From Echinometra lucunter (Eukaryota; Echinodermata; Echinoidea; Camarodonta; Echinometridae): a stretch of 64,000 nucleotides of DNA. A program made the position numbers and the translations under genes. The notes under the pieces are model-generated. The model saw only the letters and a program-made list of their open reading frames with translations, was not told the origin of the DNA and did not search any database. Within the stretch, counting starts at the first letter, position 1. Each line of letters starts with the position of its first letter. Below, piece by piece: positions 63,827 through 64,000 of this stretch. The stretch covers positions 4,814,709 through 4,878,708 of the forward strand of contig CM057165.1 of NCBI GenBank assembly GCA_029962745.1, given 5' to 3'.

Positions 63827-64000
63827 CTAATGCAATGCGATCGAAGTGACATGCTATGGTGTACATGTATTTACTTCTGGATCAAGGGTGAGGAAAAACA
63901 TTACATCTCTTGCAAGACTGCTTGGAACATATGTATAAACAAGACAGGTACACTTCATACAGATTAAATTACATACAGGTAATTAAATTACATACATACT

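Overview
The window is animal nuclear DNA and looks like a sea urchin (Echinoidea). It is AT-rich, has split genes with GT-AG introns, and is crowded with inverted-repeat elements, tRNA-derived SINEs and L2/CR1-like LINE fragments. It carries a type I polyketide synthase of the echinoderm pigment type. The genus cannot be fixed from the sequence. One 500-N assembly gap lies at 23631-24130.

Layout. (1) 16-14149, plus strand: the last ten coding exons of a glycerophosphocholine phosphodiesterase (GPCPD1/GDE5-like). The 5' end lies outside the window. Its introns hold several fold-back elements, LINE pieces, a SINE nested in a fold-back element and a 560-bp tandem duplication. (2) About 14150-34740: roughly 20 kb without a gene I can support, filled with repeats (70-bp GA minisatellite, 283-bp tandem duplication, TTAA elements, LINE 3' ends, trinucleotide arrays, gap). 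(3) 34742-36751: upstream region of the PKS gene. It has three 210-bp tandem modules, each with a GATA-type site and a perfect Gcm-type site (ACCCGCAT), then a TATA box and a probable non-coding first exon. A TTAA element has inserted into the first module. (4) 37598-48779, plus strand: a complete six-coding-exon PKS of 2424 residues (KS-AT-DH-cMT-ER-KR-ACP, no thioesterase). KS, AT and ACP keep their catalytic residues. DH, cMT, ER and KR have each lost key residues. This fits sea urchin Pks1, known to make the naphthalene precursor of echinochrome pigments with KS, AT and ACP alone. (5) 48780-64000: no plus-strand gene. On the minus strand are three homologous terminal exons, at 54397-54468, 58058-58147 and 62801-62923. 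All have phase-0 acceptors and encode variants of the same short C-terminal motif. A possible upstream exon lies at 63694-63826. They look like alternative last exons of a gene that continues past the right edge, and I could not identify that gene.

Two points stand out: the Gcm/GATA module array upstream of the pigment PKS, with one module split by a transposon, and the set of tandemly duplicated alternative C-terminal exons on the opposite strand.
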